A DNA stretch of 44,050 nucleotides from Streptomyces sp. NRRL WC-3742 (GCF_000720635.1 NZ_JOCF01000086.1:1-44050), one strand, 5' to 3'. Counted from the stretch's first letter, positions 34,029-41,507 are shown. Notes: a model not told the origin generated them from the letters alone. Numbers and translations are program-made.

Positions 34029-35195
34029 TCACCAGGCGGCCGGGAGGCTCGCCGGGCTGCGGGTGGTGGTGCCCAGGCGCCAGGCCGTCGGTGCGTCCGG
34101 GGCGGCGGTGAGGTGCAGCGCCGGGAGTGCGGCGGCCAGGCGCCGCAGCGACTCGCGCATCTCCAGCCGGACCAGCCACGCGCCCACGCAGTAGTGCGGC
34201 CCGGCGCTGAACGCCAGCGTGGGCGCGGTGAGCGGTAGGGCGAGGTCGGCGTCGAGGCCGTCCGGGTGGACGGCGGGGTCGCGGTTGGCGCTGCCGAGAC
34301 TGAGGGCGATGACGGCGCCGCCCGGGATGGGGACGCCGCCGAGGTCGAGGGGTGCGGTGGTGCGGCGGATCGTGTGCTCGTCGTCGCCGAGCGGGATGAA
34401 GTGGCAGAGGCGTTCGGCGGTGCGTTCGGCGGTGTCGGGGTCGGCCAGGCGCGGCCAGTGGTCGGCGCGTTCGCCGAGGAGGTAGAGCAGGGCGTTGCCG
34501 AGGGCGCCGGTGATGCTCTCGTTGCCGCTGGCGACGAGCCCGCAGACGAGGTGGACGAGGGACTCCTCCGGGATGCCCCCGTCCTCGTCGGCGGCCCGGA
34601 CGAGCCGGCTGACCAGGTCCTCGCCGGGTTCGCGCCGCCGTCGCTCCATCAGCTCGGCCGTGAAGGCCGAGAACTCGGCGACCCCGTCCGGGTCCGGCGC
34701 CGAGTCCTCCCCCTGCGCGAGGACGGCGTGCGCCCAGCGCCGCAGCCGTTCCTCGTCCACGAGCCCGTCCAGCCCGGTGAGCCGGTCGGTGACGGCGAAG
34801 GGCACCGGGCGGGTGAAGGCGGTGATCAGGTCGGCGGGCGGCCCTGCCGCGACCAGCGCGTCGACGGCCCGCTGGACGGCCTCGGCGACCCACGGCCGCC
34901 AGTCCGCGATGGCGCGCGGGGTGAAGGCCCGCTGGAAGGTGGCGCGCAGGCGCCGGTGGGCGGGGCCGTCCTGGTTGAACAGGGAGGCCGGGTTGCCGGA
35001 GACCTCGGCGGTGGGGCCGATGGTGCCGACCTGCTCGAGGTCGGCGCGGGTGAGGCGCGGGTCGCCGAGGGCCTGTTTGACGTCGTGGTACCGGGTGACC
35101 AGCCACGCGGGCGTGCCGTCCGGCAGGGTGGTCGGCCGGGGTGCCCGGGCGGGGGACACGGGCAGCCGGTGGAGGGGAGGGAGTGTCGCGGACAT
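34029..35195 (-). CDS. Cytochrome P450 with a non-canonical ExxR motif
   Basis: 388 residues. The heme loop FSAGPHYCVG is intact with Cys336 as thiolate ligand, and GSANRDPAVHPDGLD is the usual meander-side block. The K-helix reads AERLCHF (Glu261 to Cys264), so the Arg of ExxR is replaced by Cys. The I-helix reads ASGNESIT, with Ser near the position of the usual Thr. P450s without ExxR are known in Streptomyces (CYP157C1), so this may be a related family. No ferredoxin or reductase gene is adjacent. AAGGGACCC precedes ATG 35195. The TetR gene upstream runs in the same direction. Confidence 0.9.
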   Translation of the reverse strand: MSATLPPLHRLPVSPARAPRPTTLPDGTPAWLVTRYHDVKQALGDPRLTRADLEQVGTIGPTAEVSGNPASLFNQDGPAHRRLRATFQRAFTPRAIADWRPWVAEAVQRAVDALVAAGPPADLITAFTRPVPFAVTDRLTGLDGLVDEERLRRWAHAVLAQGEDSAPDPDGVAEFSAFTAELMERRRREPGEDLVSRLVRAADEDGGIPEESLVHLVCGLVASGNESITGALGNALLYLLGERADHWPRLADPDTAERTAERLCHFIPLGDDEHTIRRTTAPLDLGGVPIPGGAVIALSLGSANRDPAVHPDGLDADLALPLTAPTLAFSAGPHYCVGAWLVRLEMRESLRRLAAALPALHLTAAPDAPTAWRLGTTTRSPASLPAAW

Positions 35196-35236
35196 GGGTC
35201 CCTTCGGGGTGGCGTTCCGTCGGTCCGCCGGCTACT

Positions 35237-35262
35237 CCCTCAACTATCATATGTTTAGAGGG
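35237..35262 (-). promoter_or_regulatory. Putative P450 promoter with inverted repeat
   Basis: CCCTC (35237-35241) and GAGGG (35258-35262) flank an AT-rich core with a minus-strand TATGAT (complement of 35247-35252), a good -10 hexamer 52 bp from the P450 start. No strong -35 was seen. The same structure could end the TetR transcript. Confidence 0.4.
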
Positions 35263-35283
35263 AATTGGGTCGGCTTGGCCCGA

Positions 35284-35928
35284 CTAGTCCGATACCGCCC
35301 GATGGTATCCGAACCGCTCCCCGGCGGCCCCGTTCCCGTCCGACAGGAACGGCCCCAGCGCGCCGAGGACGGCCCCGACGCAGGCGTCGCGCAGCTCGAC
35401 CCGGCTGCACGTCTCCTCGGCGAGCCAGTCCAGGACGAGCACCCGGACGAACACCAGCCAGCTGCTGAGGACTTGGGAGGCCGCCGGCCGCGCCGCCTCG
35501 TCCGCGAGCGGCAGCGCGCCGAGCAGCCGTACCCGCAGCTCGTCCAGCTCCTCGGCGATGATCGTCTGGATCACCACGTCCCCGGCCAGCCGGCGGTTGG
35601 CGGCGAGGACGGCGTGCCGGTTGGCGACGAAGTAGTCGAAGTGGGCGTCCAGGCCCTGGACGAGCTGCTCGGCGAGGCTGTCGCCGGGGTCGAGCCGGGT
35701 GCGGACGAGCAGGTCGGCGGACGCCTGCCGGAAGACGGCGGCGAAGAGCTCGGGCTTGCTGGGGAAGTGCCGGTAGAGCAGGGCGCGGGAGACGCCGGCC
35801 CGTTCGGCGATCTCCTCCATCAGCACCTCCTCGTACGGTCGTTCGGCGAACAGGCGGGCGCCGGTGGCGAGCAGCTGGGCGCGGCGCTCGTCGGGGGAGA
35901 GGCGGCGGCGTCGTTCGGTAACGGACAT
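35284..35928 (-). CDS. TetR-family repressor
   Basis: 214 residues. The N-terminal HTH is LATGARLFAERPYEEVLMEEIAERAGVSRALLYRHFPSK-like in pattern (VSRALLYRHFPSK visible), followed by a helical ligand-binding domain. ATG 35928 is chosen because the longer start at 35982 would lie inside the operator. Its divergent partner is the DUF4345 gene, and two GACACGTGTC palindromes sit between them, fitting autoregulation plus control of that gene. The P450 gene 88 bp downstream on the same strand may also be a target or be co-transcribed. Confidence 0.88.
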   Translation of the reverse strand: MSVTERRRRLSPDERRAQLLATGARLFAERPYEEVLMEEIAERAGVSRALLYRHFPSKPELFAAVFRQASADLLVRTRLDPGDSLAEQLVQGLDAHFDYFVANRHAVLAANRRLAGDVVIQTIIAEELDELRVRLLGALPLADEAARPAASQVLSSWLVFVRVLVLDWLAEETCSRVELRDACVGAVLGALGPFLSDGNGAAGERFGYHRAVSD

Positions 35929-35942
35929 GCGGCACACGTTAC

Positions 35943-35989
35943 TTGACACGTGTCTACCGGCGGGCGCTAGCTTGGTAGACACGTGTCAA
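35943..35989. promoter_or_regulatory. Paired TetR operators
   Basis: TTGACACGTGTCTACC (35943-35958) and its exact reverse complement GGTAGACACGTGTCAA (35974-35989) each contain the perfect palindrome GACACGTGTC, 31 bp apart centre to centre. Each TTGACA could also be a -35 box, so binding would block both directions. Confidence 0.85.
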
Positions 35990-36042
35990 CCAAGCGTCGG
36001 CCGAGCGACCGAGCGACCGAGCGAGGAAACGGACGGTGGGAC

Positions 36043-36465
36043 ATGGCCAGGGCCCTGAGGGTGCTCGGATGGGTAATGGGGGTCGCGTGCGTGGCGATCG
36101 GACTGGAGCACGTACTGATCGGCGCCGCGGCCGTCCCCGGCGAGTCGGGCGCCGACGCCACCACGGACAGCTTCGGCCGCTTCATGGGCGCGATCTTCGC
36201 CGGGTACGGGGCCGCCTGGATCTGGACGGTGCGGCAGTCGCCGGTGCCCGCCTGGGCGGTGCGGTGGCTGGCCGGGGTGTTCCTGCTGGGCGGCCTCGCC
36301 CGGGTGCTGTCGGTGGCGGTGAAGGGCTGGCCGGACGGTTTCCAGGTGGCCCTGATGGTGATCGAACTCGCCCTGGGCCCGGTGTACTTGTGGCTCGCGG
36401 ACGCAGATGCGGATGCGGATGCGGATGCGGATGCGGACCGGCGGGCCGCCGCCGCCACCCGCTGA
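36043..36465 (+). CDS. DUF4345-family membrane protein
   Basis: 140 residues with four predicted helices (ALRVLGWVMGVACVAIGLEH, FGRFMGAIFAGYGAAWIW, WLAGVFLLGGLARVLSV, VALMVIELALGPVYLWL). The GLEH and SFGRFMGAIFAGYG blocks match the DUF4345 family as I remember it; function unknown. The C-terminal tail is a (Ala-Asp)7 repeat encoded by a microsatellite. ATG 36043 is preferred because the longer frame runs through the operator. Repression by the divergent TetR is inferred. Confidence 0.8.
   Translation: MARALRVLGWVMGVACVAIGLEHVLIGAAAVPGESGADATTDSFGRFMGAIFAGYGAAWIWTVRQSPVPAWAVRWLAGVFLLGGLARVLSVAVKGWPDGFQVALMVIELALGPVYLWLADADADADADADADRRAAAATR
36397..36438 (+). repeat. Hexanucleotide microsatellite, seven GCGGAT-like units
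   Basis: Seven 6-bp units (GCGGAC, GCAGAT, four or five GCGGAT, GCGGAC) encode an acidic Ala-Asp tail at the end of the DUF4345 protein. Slippage would change the tail length without shifting the frame. Confidence 0.9.
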
Positions 36466-36477
36466 CCCCCGGGAGCG

Positions 36478-38049
36478 TCAGAGGCCGATGCCCGCCATCA
36501 CCTCGGCCAGCGCCTCCGGCCGCGCTGCCACGGAGGCTTCCGAGCCGGTCAGCGCCACGTACCCGTCCGGCCGGACGAGGACCACCGCCGGGCCGCTGAG
36601 CCCGTACGCGCGCCCGGCGTGCCCGGACGGGTCCCGCAGACGGGCCTGCCGCAGGCCGGGGCGCTCGGGCAACCGGAGGTCGGCGTCGAAGGCGAGCAGG
36701 GTGGCGTGCGGGCCCCGGAGGAGGTCGAACAGGCGGGTCGGGGTGCCGGAGGCGGTGGTGACGGGCGCGTCCGGGGCGCGGTCTCCGGCGCGGATGCCGG
36801 TGCTGTCGTCCAGGTCGAGGCCGATCGGCCCGCCCCGGTAGCCGACGGACAGGCCCGTGAAGTCGGCGCCGGAGGCGGTGCGGTGGCTGAACTGCCGGGC
36901 GAGGGCCTGGCCGCCGCCCTCGGTGAACAGCGCCCGGTGCTGGGCGGAGGTGGCGGCGAGTACGCCGGCGGCGACGGGCAGGCGTTCGGCCTGGTAGCTG
37001 TCGAGCAGGGCGTCGGGCGCGCCGCGCAGTACGGCGGCGAGCTTCCAGCCCAGGTTGGCGGCGTCCTGGACCCCGGTGTTGAGGCCCTGGCCGCCCGCCG
37101 CCGACTGGCAGTGCGCGGAGTCCCCGGCGACGAAGACCCGGCCGGCCCGGTAGCGGTCGACCATCCGTACGGTCGGGCGCCAGACGGTGGACCAGCTCGG
37201 CTCGTGCAGCCGGACGCCGGGCAGGCCCGCGCGCTCGGCGAAGAGCCGCTCGAAGGTCGCCAGGTCGGGGGCGGGCGTGCGGCCCTGCTCGTCCGGGTCG
37301 ATCCAGGCGTGGGCGGCCCAGATGTCGTCGGCCCGCATGGGCACGAGGATGAAGGCGCCTGCGCCGAGCCTCTCGTCCGTCCAGACGTGCAGGAAGTCGG
37401 GGTCGAGGCCCTCCACGCGCATGGAGGCGAGCAGGAAGCGCTCCTCGTCCCAGGACTCGCCGAGGAAGGTGAAGCCTGCCTGCTTGCGCACGGTGCTGCG
37501 GCCGCCGTCGCAGCCGACCAGGTAGCGGGCGCGCAGGGTGCGGATCTCGCCGCCGTGGCGGACGGTGGCGTGCACGGCCTCCTCGTGCTGGGTGAACTCG
37601 ACCAGCTCGCAGTCGAGTTCGACCTTCACGCCGAACTCGGCGAGCCGCTCGCGCAGCACCGCCTCGGTGTGGTGCTGGGCGAGCATCAGCGCGTCGGTGT
37701 ACGGCCGGTCCGGGGTGGGCCGGGTGGCGTCGGACGCGGCCGCCTCGCCGATGACCCGGGCGCCGCGGTAGGTGCGCACCCGCAGGTCGGTGCGGCCGAG
37801 GGCGAGCATCCGCTCGACCACGCCGAGGTCCTCGAAGACCTCCAGGGAGCGGGCGTTGATCCCCTTGGCCCGCTCGCCGCGGTCGCGGAACTCCGGCTCG
37901 CGCTCGATGATCCGACACCCGACCCCGGCGCGGGCCAGCCCGATCGCGAGCGCGAGGCCGACCGGCCCGGCGCCGACGACCAGGACGTCGGTCGTGGACG
38001 TGGACGTGGTGGTGGACGTGGTGGTGGTCGCGGACATGGGTGTGCGCAT
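36478..38049 (-). CDS. FAD-dependent aromatic monooxygenase (FAD_binding_3 type)
   Basis: 523 residues. VLVVGAGPVGLALA binds the ADP of FAD, VGCDGGRSTVRKQAG is the DG motif, and GRVFVAGDSAHCQSAAGGQGLNTG the GD motif. A thioredoxin-like C-terminal domain (ALLAFDADLRL, VVLVRPDGYVAL) completes the polyketide/rifampicin hydroxylase architecture. Such enzymes hydroxylate phenols with NADPH and O2, for biosynthesis, degradation or resistance. The first ~20 residues are a Ser/Thr-rich repeat (TTTTSTTTSTST). ATG 38049 follows AGGGGGCC; 38037 is an alternative. It is divergent from a TetR gene with operators between them, so it is probably induced by the regulator's ligand. Confidence 0.92.
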   Translation of the reverse strand: MRTPMSATTTTSTTTSTSTTDVLVVGAGPVGLALAIGLARAGVGCRIIEREPEFRDRGERAKGINARSLEVFEDLGVVERMLALGRTDLRVRTYRGARVIGEAAASDATRPTPDRPYTDALMLAQHHTEAVLRERLAEFGVKVELDCELVEFTQHEEAVHATVRHGGEIRTLRARYLVGCDGGRSTVRKQAGFTFLGESWDEERFLLASMRVEGLDPDFLHVWTDERLGAGAFILVPMRADDIWAAHAWIDPDEQGRTPAPDLATFERLFAERAGLPGVRLHEPSWSTVWRPTVRMVDRYRAGRVFVAGDSAHCQSAAGGQGLNTGVQDAANLGWKLAAVLRGAPDALLDSYQAERLPVAAGVLAATSAQHRALFTEGGGQALARQFSHRTASGADFTGLSVGYRGGPIGLDLDDSTGIRAGDRAPDAPVTTASGTPTRLFDLLRGPHATLLAFDADLRLPERPGLRQARLRDPSGHAGRAYGLSGPAVVLVRPDGYVALTGSEASVAARPEALAEVMAGIGL

Positions 38050-38083
38050 GACAGGCCCCCTGACTCTCCGGCCGATAGATACG

Positions 38084-38138
38084 GCACGTGTCTTGGCCTC
38101 GACTGTAGACTCCCGTCACCAAGACACGCAACGTGTCT
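38084..38138. promoter_or_regulatory. TetR operators between the monooxygenase and its regulator
   Basis: CGTGTCTTGG (38087-38096) and CCAAGACACG (38119-38128) form a 10-bp inverted repeat, and AGACACG-CAA-CGTGTCT (38122-38138) a local dyad. The core resembles the GACACGTGTC operators at 35943-35989. Confidence 0.78.
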
Positions 38139-38159
38139 CCGAGGACGGGTGCGGACTTC

Positions 38160-38777
38160 ATGGCGGACGACGGCGAACGGCCCCCGCGGCGGCACGGCGG
38201 CGAACTGGAACGGGCGATCCTCGACGCGGCCTGGGCCGAACTCGTCGACCTCGGCTACGACCGGCTCACCATGGACGGCGTCGCCACCCGCGCCCGGACG
38301 AGCAAGCCGGTGCTCTACCGCCGCTGGCCGGGCCGCGCGGAACTGGTCCTCGCCGCCCTCGCCCGTGACCTCCCGGACTCCGAGGAGCCGCCGGACACCG
38401 GCGAGTTGAGAGCGGACCTGCTGGCGTTCCTGCACACCCTGCTGCACCGCTTCGACGGCCTGCCGGAGGGCGCCGTGCACGGTCTGCTGATCGACCTGCT
38501 GCGCGTGCCCGAGCTGCGGGCGCGCTTCCGCGACGTCATCGGCGCCCGGGGGCCGGTGGACGGCCTGGCGGTGATGATGCGGCGCGCGGCCGAGCGCGGC
38601 GAGATCGACCAGGCCCGGCTCACCCCGCGCGTGATCGCGATGCCGCTGAGCCTGGTGCGTGACGAGTTCCTGCTCAGCGCGGTCGTACCGTCGGACGAGA
38701 CGGTGGCGCAGATCCTCGACGAGGCGGTGCTCCCGCTCCTGGGGGCGCCGGGGCGGGGGCGGCGGCAGGGGCGATAG
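38160..38777 (+). CDS. TetR-family repressor
   Basis: 205 residues. The HTH reads LVDLGYDRLTMDGVATRART followed by SKPVLYRRWPGRAEL, and a C-terminal ~110-residue ligand domain of the TetR_C_16/C_11 kind follows. ATG 38160 is chosen, with GAGGACGGG upstream; GTG 38133 would start inside the operator dyad. It is divergent from the FAD monooxygenase and likely represses it and itself. The tail is low-complexity Gly/Arg from a CAGGGGCGG repeat. Confidence 0.88.
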   Translation: MADDGERPPRRHGGELERAILDAAWAELVDLGYDRLTMDGVATRARTSKPVLYRRWPGRAELVLAALARDLPDSEEPPDTGELRADLLAFLHTLLHRFDGLPEGAVHGLLIDLLRVPELRARFRDVIGARGPVDGLAVMMRRAAERGEIDQARLTPRVIAMPLSLVRDEFLLSAVVPSDETVAQILDEAVLPLLGAPGRGRRQGR

Positions 38778-38800
38778 GGGCGGCAGGGGCGGGGGGCGGC

Positions 38801-38816
38801 ATACCTCCGAGGGGTA
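38801..38816. promoter_or_regulatory. CsoR-operator-like site in a convergent gap
   Basis: ATACCTCCGAGGGGTA resembles the copper operators at 39169 and 39651 but lies downstream of both the TetR gene and csoR. It may be a chance match or part of a weak terminator hairpin. Confidence 0.25.
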
Positions 38817-38837
38817 GCCGGGCGGCTGAGGCGGGCC

Positions 38838-39119
38838 CTAGGAGCGGACGAGGCGGGCGATCGCCTGGTTGGCCTCGCGGATCTTGACGCCGGCCTCCTG
38901 GCCGCCCTCGGTGATGGCGTCCCGGACGCAGCATTCGACGTGCTCGTCCAGGAGTTGGAGCGCGAAGGACTGCAGCGCGCGGCTGGCGGCGGAGACCTGG
39001 GTGAGGACGTCGATGCAGTAGGCGTCCTGCTCGACCATGCGCTGCAGACCGCGGATCTGTCCCTCGATGCGGCGCAGGCGCTTGAGGAAGTCGTCCTTGT
39101 GGGAGCTGTAGCCGACCAT
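38838..39119 (-). CDS. csoR: Copper-sensing repressor CsoR
   Basis: 93 residues, normal for the four-helix CsoR/RcnR family. The Cu(I) ligands are Cys35 (DAYCIDVL), His60 and Cys64 (DEHVECC). KRLRRIEGQIRGLQRM is the conserved DNA-facing N-terminal helix. Copper binding releases the protein from operators of copper genes. An operator-like dyad lies at 39169-39183, 50 bp upstream of its start, so it probably represses itself, and a stronger one precedes the upstream copZ-like gene. ATG 39119 starts MVGYSSHKDDF. Confidence 0.93.
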   Translation of the reverse strand: MVGYSSHKDDFLKRLRRIEGQIRGLQRMVEQDAYCIDVLTQVSAASRALQSFALQLLDEHVECCVRDAITEGGQEAGVKIREANQAIARLVRS

Positions 39120-39168
39120 GGCCGTCTCCGGTTCCTGTGCGGTGGGGCGTGGGCCGTGGGCCTCACTC

Positions 39169-39183
39169 TACCGGGGGAGGGTA
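39169..39183. promoter_or_regulatory. Candidate CsoR operator upstream of csoR
   Basis: TACCGGGGGAGGGTA has TACC/GGTA-type ends around a G-rich centre, as in GTATACCCCCCTAGGGTA-like CsoR sites. It lies between the copZ-like stop (39255) and csoR. Confidence 0.55.
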
Positions 39184-39254
39184 TGGCGAAACGGCCGGTC
39201 CGGGCCGGAGCTGACGGGTGCTCCGACCGGACCGGCCGTGGTGGGTACGGGCGT

Positions 39255-39572
39255 TCAGGCGCGGCCGACCAGGTCGTAGCCCGCCTCGTCGATCGCGGCG
39301 GCGACCTCGGTGTCCGCGAGCGGCGCGGCGCTGTCGACCGTCACCCGGCCGGTGGCCAGGTCCACGGCGACCTCGCCGACGCCCGCGATCTTCTTCAGCT
39401 CGGCGGTCACCGCGGTGACGCAGTGGCCGCAGGTCATGCCCTTCACCTGGAACACCGCTCGCTCGGCGGCGGCGGTGGCGGCCGGAGCCGCGGCCGTACC
39501 GCAGGAGCCGCCGCCGCAGCAGGAGCCCTCGGTGGCGGCGGACTCGACGACGGTGATGGTGGTCTCGGTCAT
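39255..39572 (-). CDS. copZ: CopZ-like heavy-metal-associated copper chaperone
   Basis: 105 residues. The HMA fold is complete, with the metal motif GMTCGHC (Cys48, Cys51) and VAVDLATGRVTVDS. An unusual ~38-residue N-terminal extension carries GSCCGGGSCG (Cys18, 19, 24), three extra thiols. Copper chaperones deliver Cu(I) to P1-type ATPases; no ATPase is adjacent. ATG 39572 follows AGAGGAG; longer in-frame starts would include the CsoR operator. It is the first gene of the copper pair and is preceded by the best CsoR site in the window. Confidence 0.9.
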   Translation of the reverse strand: MTETTITVVESAATEGSCCGGGSCGTAAAPAATAAAERAVFQVKGMTCGHCVTAVTAELKKIAGVGEVAVDLATGRVTVDSAAPLADTEVAAAIDEAGYDLVGRA

Positions 39573-39650
39573 GGCGTGCTCCTCTGGCGGTCGGGGTGCG
39601 GGGCCGGCCGGGCGGGGTGGCCCGGGCGGCCGCTTCATGATGAACATACC

Positions 39651-39667
39651 ATACCCCCCTAGGGTAC
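39651..39667. promoter_or_regulatory. CsoR operator upstream of copZ
   Basis: ATACCCCCCTAGGGTAC matches the TACCCCCCTAGGGTA-type operator known for Streptomyces and Mycobacterium CsoR. It lies 79 bp upstream of the copZ-like start. The rest of the 286-nt gap 39573-39858 shows no other clear element. Confidence 0.8.
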
Positions 39668-39858
39668 CTGCAAGGGTCGGGCGAACCCCGCGGAGCGTGC
39701 ACGGGCGCCTCACTGTCGGCCGGGCAGGGGCAAGGGGCAGGGCGCATGGAGGCCCGGTGCGGGTGAGACGGTTGCGCGGCGACCGCTGACCGGCCCGGAG
39801 AGCGGGCCGGGGCCGAATTCGGGAGCGGTGCGGCGGCCGGTCGTGGCACGGTGGTGGC

Positions 39859-40431
39859 ATGAACCCACCGGCCGTCCAGCCTCTCGGCGGTCAGGTGACC
39901 GTGCTGACGGGGCCACCCGGTGCCGGAAAGAGCACCGTGGCGGCGCTGCTGGCCGATCGCCTGACGCCCAGTGTCCACCTGCACAGCGACGACTTCTGGC
40001 ACTGCATCAAGCAGGGCTCGATCCCGCCGTACCTGCCCGAGGCCCACCAGCAGAACCAGGTGGTCCTCCGGGTACTGGTCGCGGCGGCCTTCGGCTACGC
40101 CGCCGGCGGCTACCAGGTCATCTGCGACGGCGTCGTCGGCCCCTGGTTCGTCGACCTGTTCCGTGCCGCGGCCGAGGAGCGGGCACTGCCGCTGAACTAC
40201 GTCGTCCTGCGCCCGGACCGACACACCACCCTGGAACGCGCCGCCGGCCGCACCGGCGACGCCCTGACCGACCCCGGGCCGATCCGGTCGATGCACGACC
40301 AGTTCCGCGACCTGGGTGACTACGAGAGGAACGTCCTGGACTCCAGCGCCATGACCGCCGAGGCGACCGCCGACAGCATCCTGGAGGACCTCAGGGGCGG
40401 CGCCTACCTCCTCGTCGCTCCGTCACGGTGA
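39859..40431 (+). CDS. Small P-loop kinase or phosphotransferase (AAA_33/zeta-toxin-like)
   Basis: 190 residues. GPPGAGKST (residues 18-26) is a Walker A motif, HLHSDDFWHCIKQG holds a probable catalytic or Mg2+ Asp, and LRPDRHTTLERAAGRTG resembles a lid with arginines. This is the arrangement of gluconate-kinase-like, chloramphenicol-phosphotransferase-like and zeta-toxin-like proteins; the substrate cannot be read. No antitoxin-like neighbour is present, which argues against a toxin-antitoxin pair. ATG 39859 begins the reading frame, with no strong Shine-Dalgarno site. Confidence 0.8.
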   Translation: MNPPAVQPLGGQVTVLTGPPGAGKSTVAALLADRLTPSVHLHSDDFWHCIKQGSIPPYLPEAHQQNQVVLRVLVAAAFGYAAGGYQVICDGVVGPWFVDLFRAAAEERALPLNYVVLRPDRHTTLERAAGRTGDALTDPGPIRSMHDQFRDLGDYERNVLDSSAMTAEATADSILEDLRGGAYLLVAPSR

Positions 40432-40440
40432 CGGCGATGC

Positions 40441-40806
40441 TCACGATGCTGTCGGGGATTGCGGGAGTTGCCCGCCGCCCATCTCCTCGGCCCACTGTCG
40501 GCTCCAGGCGTTCAGCGGACCGAGCGCCTCGACGAGGGCCTCGCCGAGGCGGGTGAGGTGATACGCGTCCTCGTGCAGGGTGAGCAGGCGGGCATCGGTC
40601 AGTTCGTTGAGCCGGGTGCTGAGCACGCTGGAGGACATGCGCTCGCAGCGACGTTGCAGTTCACGAAAGCCTGCCGGGGACTGACTCAGTTCCCACAGGA
40701 CGCGCAGCGTCCACCGCCGTCCGAGCAGGTCGAGTGCGGCCATGACCGGACGGCCCGAATCGGATCCTCGTGCCGGTGCGCCTGGTCGAGGTGTTCTGGT
40801 GTCCAT
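40441..40806 (-). CDS. HxlR-family winged-helix regulator
   Basis: 121 residues. The family pattern is RPVMAALDLLGRRWTLRVLW, then RELQRRCERMSSSVLSTRL (recognition helix) and LTRLGEAL. No conserved sensing cysteine is obvious apart from Cys in RRCERM, where thiol-sensing HxlR proteins can have one. AAGGAGTGGGC precedes ATG 40806; longer frames overlap the divergent gene. It is divergent, with a 67-bp gap, from the carboxymuconolactone-decarboxylase-like gene, its probable target. Confidence 0.87.
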   Translation of the reverse strand: MDTRTPRPGAPARGSDSGRPVMAALDLLGRRWTLRVLWELSQSPAGFRELQRRCERMSSSVLSTRLNELTDARLLTLHEDAYHLTRLGEALVEALGPLNAWSRQWAEEMGGGQLPQSPTAS

Positions 40807-40820
40807 GCCCACTCCTTGCG

Positions 40821-40860
40821 CTTCGGTTTCCAAAGCATCATAGTGGTGCGAAAATCGAAG
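40821..40860. promoter_or_regulatory. Candidate HxlR operator
   Basis: CTTCGGTTTCC (40821-40831) and GAAAATCGAAG (40850-40860) are inverted repeats with 9 of 11 matches around an AT-rich core holding both promoters. Confidence 0.5.
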
Positions 40861-40873
40861 CAGGAGGTGCAGC

Positions 40874-41434
40874 ATGCCCCGTATCGAGCCGCTGAGCCCG
40901 CCGTACCCCGAATCCATCGACCGGGCGCTCCGCCGCTGGATGCCTCCCGGCGCGCCGCACGAGCCGCTCATGCTGTTCCGGGTACTGCACCGCAACCCGG
41001 AACTGGCCTCGCGCATGTTCGCTCTGGGTTCCGGCCTGCTGGGGCACGGGCTTCTCCCCGCCGTCGATCGTGAGATCGTCATCGCCCGAGTGACCGCGCG
41101 CGCCGGCTGCGCCTACGAGTGGGGCGTCCATGCCGCGACCCTCGCCCAGCAGGCCGGACTCAGCCGGGAGCAGCTCCGGGCCACCACGGAGGTCGACACC
41201 GCGGTCGGCGCCGAGTGGCTGCCGCGCCACGCGGCGCTGCTCGCCGCGGTCGACGAACTGCACGACACGGCGCAACTCTCGCACCCCGCCTGGTACGCCC
41301 TGCTCGCCCACTACGACGATGCCCAACTCCTGGAGTTCCTCGTGCTGGCCGGCTGGTACCGAACCATCGCCTACCTGGCCAGCGGGCTCCTGCTGGAGGA
41401 GGAGACCTGGGCCGCCCCGTTCCCGGCACCGTGA
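40874..41434 (+). CDS. Carboxymuconolactone decarboxylase-like protein
   Basis: 186 residues. DREIVIARVTARAGCAYEWGVHAA contains Glu67, Cys79, Glu82 and His86, the Cys-Xaa-Tyr-Glu-Trp-x-x-His version of the AhpD/CMD helix pair. The second cysteine of AhpD CXXC is Glu, so disulfide peroxidase chemistry is unlikely; decarboxylase, isomerase or thiol-redox roles remain possible. GGAGG lies upstream of ATG 40874. Divergent transcription from an HxlR regulator suggests induction by an electrophile or aromatic compound, by analogy. Confidence 0.85.
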   Translation: MPRIEPLSPPYPESIDRALRRWMPPGAPHEPLMLFRVLHRNPELASRMFALGSGLLGHGLLPAVDREIVIARVTARAGCAYEWGVHAATLAQQAGLSREQLRATTEVDTAVGAEWLPRHAALLAAVDELHDTAQLSHPAWYALLAHYDDAQLLEFLVLAGWYRTIAYLASGLLLEEETWAAPFPAP

Positions 41435-41507
41435 CCACGCCGGACGGCTGCTGATCCTGCCCGCACCAGTGGTGCACCGCCCGGACCGGGCCGGGCGGCG
41501 CACGGGG

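Noticed and set aside
39859..40431. Zeta-type toxin
   Set aside because: Similar P-loop pattern but no antitoxin gene beside it; a metabolic kinase is at least as likely.
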